The position numbers and the translations under genes are program-made. The notes under the pieces are model-generated. The model did not search any database, was not told the DNA's origin, and was given only the letters and a program-made list of their open reading frames with translations. Below are positions 1-9,500 of a DNA stretch of 64,000 bases, in pieces; within the stretch, counting starts at the first letter, position 1, and the number at the start of each line of letters is the position of its first letter. The DNA comes from Flavobacterium sp. N1736 (GTDB lineage: Bacteria > Bacteroidota > Bacteroidia > Flavobacteriales > Flavobacteriaceae): contig NZ_CP109994.1 of NCBI RefSeq assembly GCF_025947065.1, positions 2,108,001-2,172,000 on the forward strand. The letters are read 5' to 3'.

Positions 1-1757
1 AGCTGCCCCAATTCGTCATACTTATTTGAAACAATGATTTCTTCAGATTGGTTATTTATTTTCTGGGATTGAGTCAATAAACGATTTTGACTATCATAGG
101 TAAAAGTATCTATAATATCTACTGTAGTTCCTTTGATATGTTTAGTCGTTATTTTTATTGGTTTACCCTCAAAATCGAGTTCGGTTTTTACTTTTTGGGT
201 TAAACCTAAAAAATCATTTTTAGAGTAATTGTATATCGGATGACCTTTTTGATCATAATAAATGACATTGGTTGTCCAATTATTGGTTCCCAGAATACGT
301 ATTTTACTTCCTGTTTCCAAAGACTTAGTTACTGTGTTTGGAATAGTTGAACCAACATTTTCAGAAACTCCCCCATTTACATCAAAATTATAATCATCGT
401 AATAATTGATGGTAAATAAGTTTATATCTGTATTAGGAAACACAGAGTTAGTATAATATATAATTGTATTATTAATAGTATTACTGTCTTGTTTGTTTTC
501 AAACAAGACAGTATTTCCATCTGCTATTCCTTGTATCTCTACGCGAGTATTTTGACTTGTTTTAGTATATTCACCTGTATAAACAGGACGGTTAAAAGCA
601 TCATATTTATTAAAAAGCCATTTGTTTTGGGCTTTCAAATTAGCATCCTGAGTTAAAACAGGTCTGTCTAGTTTGTCATATATAATATATTCCCATTGTT
701 TTCCAGGAAGCTTTTTTTCAACGAGCCTATTGCGATAATCGTATTTGTATTGGTAGCATAAATTATCTAAAACGCTTTGACTGCCATTGTCTATAACGGC
801 AGAAAAAGTGCTGCCTGACTGCGCATAAAATCCCTGCAATAATGTAATGGAGTTAGTAGCTTTTAAATCTAAATTGCTTCCAGAATTAACCACTGCTGTT
901 GATGTAGTATCGGCCTGAAGTGCTGTTGTACTGCCAACTAAATCTACAGCTTTTGGTGGAATCACATAAGTAAGATTTCCGTAGATATCATAGACATAAT
1001 AGGTATCATGTTTTTCATTAACTGTTCCTGTTCCAACCGCTCCATAGGCTCTTTTTAAAACTACCTGTCCTTCCTTATTTTTGAATTCAATCGTTGATCC
1101 ATTACTTTCAGATGGTACTGCCGCAGTATTCTCATCATAAACAATGCTTTTATAAAGCTCATTAGCTAAGTAATACCCATTATCTGTCAATGAAATGAAA
1201 TATAATTTCTGACTGGCATTCCAACTGGCATTTGCCGTAAACGATTTAACTTCATTGGCTGCATTGGTTTGATAATTCATTTTTATTTCATGTCCTGAAC
1301 CTATTTTCCAATCAGCACCCGGAGCTGCTTGTTTTATAACACGGTTCAATGGTGAAACCTCTAAATCTTTTTCAAAATAGGGATTTCCATCATTAAAAAA
1401 TGTTTGATATTGACTGACAATTGCTGGTATAATAATACTATTATCTATTCTGTCCATATTGTTTTGAGAGGAAATATAAGGCAGATATTCCTTCTTTTGG
1501 CGTCCATAGTCATCATATTCAATAGGTACAATAATATCTTTTTCTAATGGCGATTGCGCATTAGCAATTTTTTGTATAGGTCTTCCAAGTCCGTCAAAAT
1601 AAGTAATATTCTGACTGACCTGATCAGGGGTTGGATTTGCAATAGTAGATGAACTAGCTAGTTTATATGTACTGCTTTTTATGAAATTACCTGTTTGAGT
1701 TTGCCCTACCAACGTGAATGGAAACATAACCAAAAGGAATTTGATTAAATTTTTCAT
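1..1757 (-). CDS. DUF6443/RHS-repeat secreted protein, 3' end beyond window
   Basis: An open frame from an ATG at 1757 runs without a stop to the window edge (about 585 codons seen). It starts with a signal peptide (MKNLIKFLLVMFPFTLVGQ) and then matches, almost residue for residue, the N-terminal half of the RHS protein encoded at 4384-6519: the segment with YFDGLGRPIQKIANAQSP, the conserved VSPLNRV, and YD-type repeats such as YDKLDRPVLT. The two genes are therefore paralogues. Proteins of this kind are exported and build an RHS shell around a variable C-terminal domain; that C-terminal part lies outside the window, so its activity is unknown. It lies downstream of a terminator and behind its own copy of the leader found upstream of the 10619 gene, so it is probably transcribed separately. 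Confidence 0.85.
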   Translation of the reverse strand, partial: MKNLIKFLLVMFPFTLVGQTQTGNFIKSSTYKLASSSTIANPTPDQVSQNITYFDGLGRPIQKIANAQSPLEKDIIVPIEYDDYGRQKKEYLPYISSQNNMDRIDNSIIIPAIVSQYQTFFNDGNPYFEKDLEVSPLNRVIKQAAPGADWKIGSGHEIKMNYQTNAANEVKSFTANASWNASQKLYFISLTDNGYYLANELYKSIVYDENTAAVPSESNGSTIEFKNKEGQVVLKRAYGAVGTGTVNEKHDTYYVYDIYGNLTYVIPPKAVDLVGSTTALQADTTSTAVVNSGSNLDLKATNSITLLQGFYAQSGSTFSAVIDNGSQSVLDNLCYQYKYDYRNRLVEKKLPGKQWEYIIYDKLDRPVLTQDANLKAQNKWLFNKYDAFNRPVYTGEYTKTSQNTRVEIQGIADGNTVLFENKQDSNTINNTIIYYTNSVFPNTDINLFTINYYDDYNFDVNGGVSENVGSTIPNTVTKSLETGSKIRILGTNNWTTNVIYYDQKGHPIYNYSKNDFLGLTQKVKTELDFEGKPIKITTKHIKGTTVDIIDTFTYDSQNRLLTQSQKINNQSEEIIVSNKYDELGQ

Positions 1758-1938
1758 GCTCTTTTTGGTTTTGTTTTTTTTGATGATACTGATTCTCTGA
1801 AAGTAGTTATCCATTAAATATTTGTTTTCGAAAGTTTTTACTATTTCTCCTTTTTTATTATAGTGATGCTCTCGTAATTTTATTATTCATATGCATCATC
1901 ATATGAAGGCACATTTTTTATTCAATTTGTAATTTTTC

Positions 1939-2025
1939 AACCAATATTAGTACATTATTTCTTATGTAATGTTTAGATTATATTAAGTAATTGAATACAA
2001 AATGATAGTATTGTTATGGATTACT
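1939..2025 (-). promoter_or_regulatory. Duplicated leader upstream of RHS paralogue
   Basis: About 87 bp here are nearly the same as 10660-10750, upstream of the 1358-aa gene. Shared blocks include CCAATATTAGTACATTATTT and a TTGTTATGGAT block. Both copies lie 40-180 bp upstream of a minus-strand gene. Read on the minus strand the block holds TAATATTG, one base from the Bacteroidetes -7 element TAnnTTTG. I infer a shared promoter or regulator site. Confidence 0.55.
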
Positions 2026-2086
2026 TTATAATTATTTTATTTAAAATCTTACTATTTCGGCTGTAACCAATAAAGACTTTTATATT

Positions 2087-2121
2087 AAAAAAGGGATGAG
2101 TATTAATACCCATCCCTTTAA
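2087..2121 (-). terminator. Terminator after RHS/lipoprotein operon
   Basis: A 14-bp stem (2090-2103 with 2106-2119) carries one pair that is a T-G wobble on the minus strand. A two-base loop closes it, and a run of T follows on the minus strand. It ends the minus-strand unit whose last gene stops at 2229. Confidence 0.8.
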
Positions 2122-2228
2122 AGTAAATTTTATTTAAGATGTAATAATTATCATATAATTGAGTTTTGAAAAATAAAAATCTCATTATAGACACATCATT
2201 TTTCAGGCAGCCAGAAGAAAATTGTGAT

Positions 2229-2684
2229 CTACTTTTTTACTCCATAACGTTCCGGATGTTGTCGGACGATAGCGGGAACTGTATTTTCATAATCAATCAT
2301 TTTTTTTACAAATGTCAATATCTCCTTATTATCGGTAACTTTTACTCCATTTTTGTAGGTGTCAAAATGTTCTCCAAAACATAAAGTATCTACTTTGTTT
2401 TTATAATGAATCAAAACTTTTATTCTTGCATTGATTCTGTCAGATTCATTAGATTCCTTATATGTATTAGATAAACTAATTAGTTTTTCATACATATTTT
2501 TATCAACTATTTTTTTATAGTTTATTTCTTCTTTTAATATTCCTTTAGAAAGCATACTACAAGAATAACTCATAGGTGTACTAACATTAGGTCCGATATA
2601 AAAAACTTCCAAAAACTCTGAATCGTTTTTATTGGAACAGTTTAATAAAAAAACAACTGCTAGATAAAAAAGTGTACTTTTCAT
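2229..2684 (-). CDS. Small lipoprotein, candidate immunity protein for the RHS toxin
   Basis: 151 aa, starting 8 bp after the stop of the RHS C-terminal fragment, so surely co-transcribed with it. The N-terminus is a lipoprotein signal with lipobox LLNC (Cys16), placing the mature protein on a membrane. The rest is hydrophilic and lysine-rich (a helical stretch around residues 50-85, YKKIVDKNMYEKLISLSNTY) and I do not recognise a family. Its position directly after a toxin-like C-terminal domain is the classical place for an immunity gene in polymorphic toxin loci; that role is inference from position only. An alternative is an unrelated envelope lipoprotein. Confidence 0.7.
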   Translation of the reverse strand: MKSTLFYLAVVFLLNCSNKNDSEFLEVFYIGPNVSTPMSYSCSMLSKGILKEEINYKKIVDKNMYEKLISLSNTYKESNESDRINARIKVLIHYKNKVDTLCFGEHFDTYKNGVKVTDNKEILTFVKKMIDYENTVPAIVRQHPERYGVKK

Positions 2685-2692
2685 TATAATTT

Positions 2693-4402
2693 TTAATCTT
2701 TATATTTATTTGTATCTTCTATTCCAAAACCAGGAAAAAAGGTTCCCTGATCATGCAAATTTTGTAAAAATCTATACGTTTGTCTTCTGTTAACCTTATT
2801 TGAGGTAGGAGACGTTGTTATTACCGGTAATCCTTTATGGTCTTTTCTTGTAATGCCAGCAGCTGGAATTTCCCCATTTGCCCTGGCGGTTACTTGTTCA
2901 GAACCATTAACAACTCTTTTTTCTTCTTTATTATCATAATTTTTATCAGGAGTACCGGTTAGAATGTCTTTAGATTTAGAAGCTACGGCACCTGCTAATG
3001 CATGATCTGCTTCATGTTCTGCCATGGTTGCCGGTGACATAATAGTACCATTAGTAGTTTCATATCCAACTTTTGGATTCCAGGTAACTACATTATAATT
3101 CGATTGTTCTGAATTTTCTTGTTTACTAAATACTCCTTCCTGAACATCAACCGTAATATTAGGATTTTCTGCAATTGCCTGCATCGCCTTACCACCACCA
3201 TTATTAACATTGTAATTATATGCATCTACAAAGTCTCTCACAAATTGATTATCTGGTAAAACTGTTGCACCACCATTAAAAATAAACTCTTTACTTTTTC
3301 CTTGTTTATCTATATAATTTATTCTCCAATCATCAGGCGCCATCCCGTCAGGGTCAATAAAATAGACAGGGTTATTAAATGCATAATTATAAGGACTATG
3401 TCTTCTCATTTTTTCTGCCTTAGGATCAATGTTCATCCATCTTCCTAAAGCTGGATCATAGTTACGTGCGCCATAATCATATACATTAAAACTTAGCTCG
3501 TCTTGAAGTTCTTTTCCATTGTATTTATACTTTAAGGCAGTGCGAGTTGAATTAACTATACCGTTATCCTTATGTTTTAACCCGAAAGGATAATAATTAT
3601 TTTCTTCCATGTTTTCAGAATAGACAATCATTCCATCGTTATTTGAATCACAATAACTCAATCGAACGTTTCCTAAATGATCTTTGTATTGATAAATATA
3701 ACGAAAAATCCCGGAATTATATTCCACAAAACCTTCAGGTTGCGGAAAAAGTTTTAATACATTGTTTTCATACTGAAATCCGCCTGCGTAATCTGTTGTT
3801 ATTCCTGTACTTACTATTTTACGCTGTTTTGCACCAGTTGCATCATACTTGTAATCAATAGTTCCGCTGCCAAATGTGACTTTGACAGGCAAGTTGAGAT
3901 GATTGTAGGTAACAGAAGTTATATCTTTGTTTTTATCAAGAATCATATTCCCATTGGCATCATAAATGTAATCATCATCAGTATTAGTACCATCTTTAAA
4001 GCCTTCGGCACCATAGGCGCTATTTTTAAAACCATCATCTACTTTTTTTAAGCGATTACCGTTATTGTAAGTATAGCTCAAAGCATCCATTGAAGTGGAA
4101 CCATTTCCGACATTCGGAGTAGGTGTCTGACGAGTTAAATACATAATATTTCCATTTCGATCATACTCATTAACAATTTCATCAAATTTATTATTGGATA
4201 AATTATTCTCATAATAAAGAGCTTTTGTAAATCTATTCAGTGCATCATAAGTATAATTGTATTGCTTTAAGGCTGAAGGCGTAAGGTTGTTTGACTTCCA
4301 GGAACTACTGCTTATATTACCATTGTATAATGGTTTATTATAAAAATATGGAGAAACTGATGGATTTACTATCGTATTGTAATTCAATGCATAACCAAAC
4401 AA
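2693..4402 (-). CDS. RHS core plus HExxH C-terminal domain (frameshifted 3' part)
   Basis: This frame continues the protein encoded at 4384-6519 after a one-base frameshift; the nominal start is a TTG inside the RHS domain, so it is not an independent gene. Residues 1-310 are YD/RHS repeats ending in the RHS-associated core (YDYGARNYDPALGRW, then PYNYAFNNPVYFIDPDG). The variable C-terminal domain follows (about 355-569). It contains HEADH at residues 463-467, a zinc-metallopeptidase HExxH motif, and a downstream EEKR...GSEQVTARANGE segment that resembles the third-ligand region of M91/NleD-like toxin peptidases. I infer a zinc-protease effector. If the frameshift is real the effector is not made as one chain unless the ribosome shifts. 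Confidence 0.75.
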   Translation of the reverse strand: MFGYALNYNTIVNPSVSPYFYNKPLYNGNISSSSWKSNNLTPSALKQYNYTYDALNRFTKALYYENNLSNNKFDEIVNEYDRNGNIMYLTRQTPTPNVGNGSTSMDALSYTYNNGNRLKKVDDGFKNSAYGAEGFKDGTNTDDDYIYDANGNMILDKNKDITSVTYNHLNLPVKVTFGSGTIDYKYDATGAKQRKIVSTGITTDYAGGFQYENNVLKLFPQPEGFVEYNSGIFRYIYQYKDHLGNVRLSYCDSNNDGMIVYSENMEENNYYPFGLKHKDNGIVNSTRTALKYKYNGKELQDELSFNVYDYGARNYDPALGRWMNIDPKAEKMRRHSPYNYAFNNPVYFIDPDGMAPDDWRINYIDKQGKSKEFIFNGGATVLPDNQFVRDFVDAYNYNVNNGGGKAMQAIAENPNITVDVQEGVFSKQENSEQSNYNVVTWNPKVGYETTNGTIMSPATMAEHEADHALAGAVASKSKDILTGTPDKNYDNKEEKRVVNGSEQVTARANGEIPAAGITRKDHKGLPVITTSPTSNKVNRRQTYRFLQNLHDQGTFFPGFGIEDTNKYKD

Positions 4403-6519
4403 ATCACCGGATTCTGAGCCATAGTATTAGGGTTGTTAATACCAGTAAGCCATCCGCGAATATTATAGGTAAAATCTACATTTTGCAATCCTTCATTGTT
4501 TTTTCCTCCAACTTTTTTATTGGTTAATTGCCCAAATTCATTATAATTATTAGCCACAATAATTTCCGGAATGCTGGCAGCATTTATGGCTTGAGTTTGT
4601 TTTAACATCCTGCCTGCCTGATCGTAAGTAAAGGTGTCTGCTATAAAGGTATTCACGCCGTTTCTGAGGTGTGTAGTAGTACTTCCCAATATTTTGCCCA
4701 CAAAATCGAATTGGTTTTTTACTGTAGTGGTTGTAGACAGGTAATCATTTTTTGTGTAGTTGTAAATAGGTTTTCCTTTAGCATCATAATAATATGTATT
4801 GGTTATCCAGTTAGCAGTTTCCAAAATACGAATTTTACTTCCTGTATTCATGCCTTTGGAATTAGTAATTGGTGTAACACCATAAGATGTTGTCGAAACG
4901 CCACCGTTTAAATCAAAGTTATAATCATCATAATAATTAATCGTTAACACATTAATGTCGCTTGTGTTTGGAAAAGCAAAATTGCTATAATAGATAGTAG
5001 TTCCATTAAGGGTGTTCATCGCTGTTTTTATTTCTGACAAGCTGCTGCCTCCAACATCTGCTAAGAGCTGTATTTCTGCACGTGTTGTTTTTAGTGTATT
5101 TATATATTCACCAGTGTAAACAGGTCTGTCAAATGCATCATATTTGGTAAACAGCCATTTATTGGAAGTTTTTAAATTGGCATCCTGAGTTAAGATCGGT
5201 CTGTCTAGTTTATCGTAGACAATATACTCCCATTCTTTTCCTGGTAATTTCTTTTCTATAAGCCTATTTCGTTTATCATACTTATATTGATAAATTAAAT
5301 CATTAAAAGTACTTCTGTCTAACGAAGGGATAGTAAATTTACTCTGCCAATTGTCAAGATTTATAGAAAACTGGGTAGTAAAATCGCCTCTTTGATGTGA
5401 GGACACCAAAAGACCTGTTGGGGAAAAACACAAATCTCCATTCAAAATATAAGCAGTTCCTGCTACAATTGGGTATCCTGAACTATTGTACATTATAATA
5501 TCTCCTAAAGTCATATTAGGTAAATCGGGACTAAAATTTAAGTGTGCAATTTTACCGCTTTTTACGGGCTCATTTTGAAAATTTTCTCCGTAAAAATAAC
5601 ACTCTAATTTTCCTTTCGATTCATACATCGAAATTTCACTATAGTAGCCGTTATCTACAAGAAAGGATGCTCCATCGTTATAACTATCCAGAAAAATCTC
5701 TTGTTTTTGAAACACCTGCCCTAAATTACTGTATGTAAAAACTTTAGGAGGAAGTACATAAGTCAAATTCCCATAATCGTCATATACATAATAGGTATCG
5801 TGCCATTTTTCTGCATCAAAATTACGTTTCAAAATCATACGTCCCTCTTTGTCTTTAAATTCTTGCGTGGTATGATCATTAACATCAGTTTGACTAGCCA
5901 TCCAATTTTCGTCTTTCGTAATCGTTTTATATAATTGAGATGGGGCATAAACACCTTGGTCTTCCAAATAGGGATTCTCTGTATTGCCTGAAATAAAAGA
6001 AACACCAAAACGTCTTACCTGATCTGCATAACTATTGGTTTGATAATCTAGCTTTATTTCATGACCATTGCCAAGTTTCCAATCCTCTCCCGGTGCTCCT
6101 TGCTTCAGCACTCTGTTAAGCGGTGAAACTTCTAAATCTTTTTCAGAATAGGGATTGCCATCTTTATAAAATGTTTGGTATTGGCTGGCAATTGCTGGTA
6201 TAACAATACTATTGTCTATTCTGTTCATATTGCTTTGAGAGGAAGTATAAGGCAAATATTCCTTCTTTTGGCGTCCAAAGTCATCATATTCTATAGGTAC
6301 AATAATATCTTTACCTAGTGGCGATTGCGCATTAGCGATTTTTTGTACAGGCCTTCCAAGTCCGTCAAAATAAGTGATATTTTGACCTACCTGAACAGGA
6401 GTTGGGTTTGCAATAGTAGACGAACTAGCTTGTTTATAAATATTGCTTTTTATGAAATTACCTGTCTGTCCAATAATTATCATTGGAAATAGTAATAATA
6501 TATATAGATATCTTTTCAT
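4384..6519 (-). CDS. DUF6443/RHS secreted protein, N-terminal part (ends at frameshift)
   Basis: 711 aa: signal peptide (MKRYLYILLLFPMIIIGQTG), a DUF6443-like N-terminal region (about 20-260), then YD repeats. The last seven codons (VICLVMH) are out-of-frame residue; dropping them and moving one base gives DLFGYALN, which opens the 2693-4402 frame in full agreement with the family. The intact product would be about 1280 aa. The gene sits 23 bp downstream of the 1358-aa gene, so it is the second gene of that operon. The first 585 residues are paralogous to the 1-1757 gene; the two differ in an insert around residues 290-400. Confidence 0.85.
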   Translation of the reverse strand: MKRYLYILLLFPMIIIGQTGNFIKSNIYKQASSSTIANPTPVQVGQNITYFDGLGRPVQKIANAQSPLGKDIIVPIEYDDFGRQKKEYLPYTSSQSNMNRIDNSIVIPAIASQYQTFYKDGNPYSEKDLEVSPLNRVLKQGAPGEDWKLGNGHEIKLDYQTNSYADQVRRFGVSFISGNTENPYLEDQGVYAPSQLYKTITKDENWMASQTDVNDHTTQEFKDKEGRMILKRNFDAEKWHDTYYVYDDYGNLTYVLPPKVFTYSNLGQVFQKQEIFLDSYNDGASFLVDNGYYSEISMYESKGKLECYFYGENFQNEPVKSGKIAHLNFSPDLPNMTLGDIIMYNSSGYPIVAGTAYILNGDLCFSPTGLLVSSHQRGDFTTQFSINLDNWQSKFTIPSLDRSTFNDLIYQYKYDKRNRLIEKKLPGKEWEYIVYDKLDRPILTQDANLKTSNKWLFTKYDAFDRPVYTGEYINTLKTTRAEIQLLADVGGSSLSEIKTAMNTLNGTTIYYSNFAFPNTSDINVLTINYYDDYNFDLNGGVSTTSYGVTPITNSKGMNTGSKIRILETANWITNTYYYDAKGKPIYNYTKNDYLSTTTTVKNQFDFVGKILGSTTTHLRNGVNTFIADTFTYDQAGRMLKQTQAINAASIPEIIVANNYNEFGQLTNKKVGGKNNEGLQNVDFTYNIRGWLTGINNPNTMAQNPVICLVMH
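4405..4410 (-). other. Frameshift joining the two RHS fragments
   Basis: On the minus strand the reading AAT CCG GTG ATT TGT leads to a stop in seven codons, while GAT TTG TTT GGT TAT continues the RHS domain. One base is missing between CCG (4410-4408) and GAT (4405-4403). There is no homopolymer or slippery heptamer here, so a mutation or a sequencing error is more likely than programmed frameshifting. Confidence 0.75.
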
Positions 6520-6542
6520 TATGATCGTTTATTTAATTATTA

Positions 6543-9500
6543 CTAATCTCTGAATACAGTATTACAAGTTACTGAGATTACCTCAGAACCTATTTTTGTA
6601 AATGTTCCTGAACTTAGTACATTTCCACTTCCACTATTAGCATAACCGTTAAATAGTACCCCTCTTACAGAACTGGTCACTTTTAAATATTTATCGTAAG
6701 TATCCTGACTTGCTGTAATAGTGGCATAAAAAGTATCTCCTTCCGTGAGAGTGCCTGTTGAATATCCAGTACTTGTCATAGTTAAATATGGAACGCCATT
6801 TTTATAAAAAGCACAGGATTCGGATGAACCATTATAGCTTGAAAATTCTATACTGCAAGCGTTTACTAAGGCAATAGTTTTCATCGCTACAACGGGACAT
6901 AATGCTCCTTCGCCAGTACTATTATAAGCAAGAACCTGCACATTATAAGAGGTTCCGCCTACCAGACCGGATAATGAACCGGATGTTGTAGCCGATGAAC
7001 TAACATATACTCCATTCTTATATATTTTGTAACCTGTTGCACCAGAAACAGCATTCCATGTGAAGTTTAAAGTTGTTGACGTGGCACTTGAAAGAGACAA
7101 TCCTGTTAATGCTGTAGGTATTTGATTAACGGTAATACAATCTACAGATTGCCCTTGATAATTATAACAATATGTTTCAATAATATTTAGATTCTGATCC
7201 TTTATAACTGCCAGTCTATTATTACTGTCATATTCGTAATAGGTAATTAATCCTTTAGGATCAGTTATAGTACTTACTCCTGCAAGTGGCTTGTAGGTAT
7301 ATGTAGTAACCATGGCATTGGTCAATGCTGCTCTGATTTTGTTTAATACAGTAATCATTGTGGCTTGATTGTATGTCCCATCCTTAATATTGGATAGCTC
7401 TGTTGGTGTCAAAATAGCCACAACAGATGCCAGAGAGGCATTTTCTATTTTAGCAACAGGATATTCTTCTTTGTATCCCCACAGAAAAACAGTTGTGGCA
7501 CCATCGGTTTGCTTATACTCAGCAAGGTTTCCGTATTTTCCATAACCTGTAAAATCTATCTTTTTGTCATAACTTGTTGCCCCACCTTTTATAGTTTTAA
7601 CATTTTTAGGTAAAAACATATTTTTGGAAACATTATTTTCATCCAGATAAGAGCTACTATTGAAATTATTAATAGTTCCTTGTACTAAGTTTCCATCAAT
7701 AGTATTTTCTGATTGTATCACGGGATTAACAACATTCGCTGCAATCATACTCGAGATAGTAGCTGCAGGGGTTTCATCTATACCGGCTATTAAATCTTGT
7801 GGATATTTATTTTTAGCTATTATTACTTTCCCTTTACTATTAGTGGTAGTGGTTTTAGTTAAATTTTTATGCTGAGGATTTTCATAATCGTATGTAGTTT
7901 TTGTCGTAATAGGATCTTTTCCATTTACATCAAAAATCGTTTCTGTAGTACTCTCAGGATGCCACCATTCACAATAAAATCTATAATAATTAATAAAAAT
8001 ACCCTGTTTTGGATCAGAACTAGACCGATCTTTTAAAACAGTTCTTGTAGAAATCCCCTTAATAATTTTTGATGAAAGATTATCTTGCATATAATTGTTT
8101 TCTGTGATTTTTACGATATCACCTTTGGCATTATATTGTTCCTCTTTTATTAAATCACCATTATTCATATGCGTTATTAGGGGCATCCCAGGAATATTAG
8201 TAAAACCTTCTACATCAGGATTATTGGAATAATAATAAACAGATTTTCCCAACGTATTTCCTGACGAATCCTGATCTGACACTGATACATTTGTGTATCC
8301 AATATAATTTCCCTGAGCTGAAGAACTTAAAGGTGTACAATTTTCTGTAGAACGCACAACAACTTTCGTAAAATCATAACCTGAATAACCTTCCGGACTA
8401 TAGTATTGCTTTGTTCCTGAATCTATATAAAAATGCTGAATATCACTCATAGGAACTCCTGAAGTCCAAGTCGTTCCTTTATAGTTATAATCATAAACTC
8501 TGCTCAGTTTAACGGTGCTGTCAGTATCTAAACTTTCCTGTTTCAAGATTCTTAAACCGCCTCCAATTATTCCGTCTGATCTAAGTCCTTGCGTAAAACT
8601 AACACGCATAGAAATTGTTGCATAGCCTGTATAAGCTTTAGTATTGGCTCTAATATTATAAAATCCGGGAGGTAAAATCAACTGAACGTTTGAACTAAAA
8701 TTATTTACGCCTGGGCTAAAACGCAGTATAGTTTCACCGGCAGAGGTTTCTAGTAAAGCTTTAATATTTGCCAATGTACTTGAGGTACCTGAATTATTTG
8801 TAATGTTGCAATTAATTTTTACAATGGTATAGTCATTTAAATAAAATCCTCTTGATTCATCATCTACTGAATCGCCATCATGCCATATTGCATATTGTTG
8901 GTAATTATAATTCAAAACATCCTGATCACCATTAGGATCATATTTGTTTGATTCATAAGTAAACGTTGCAGCGCCTCCTGTAGGGTAATTAATTTTGGTT
9001 AAAATCCCTGCTTGCGCGTTAGTTTCATTGGGTTCTCTGTAAGCACCATTTAGAAAAGGATACCAGGTAGAACTTGATGCCGGACCACACTCCATTTGAA
9101 AAGGTAAAAAACTGGTATGGCTTATTTTATATTCAGGTGCATTATCTTCTCGTATTACAACAGGATTTCGTATGTAATCATAATCTGACGAGTTGTATCT
9201 GTATAAAGATGAGCTTACGTCTCTATAATATTGGAGATGATCATTATCAAATCCATTATAATATCCCCAGTGATCTGTCGAAGTAGATGTTTTAGCAGGA
9301 AGTATAATCGAATTATAAGTAAATGTATAGGGAGGATTTTTTTTATAAGTATTGGATACCTTATCATAAAATGATTCCTGAACGCTATTTAATTTCAGCC
9401 TCCAATAATTTTCTTTATTTTTTCCTGTTACATTTCCGTTAAAATAAGAATAGTCAAACGCCACTTTCTTAACAGATTCTCCATTTAAATTAAATACCTC

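Noticed and set aside
2693..4402. This frame as an independent gene with its own start
   Set aside because: The start is a TTG in the middle of the RHS domain, it has no signal peptide, and it continues the upstream frame exactly after one base.
4405..4410. Programmed frameshift in the RHS gene
   Set aside because: No slippery heptamer, homopolymer or stimulatory element is visible, in contrast to dnaX.
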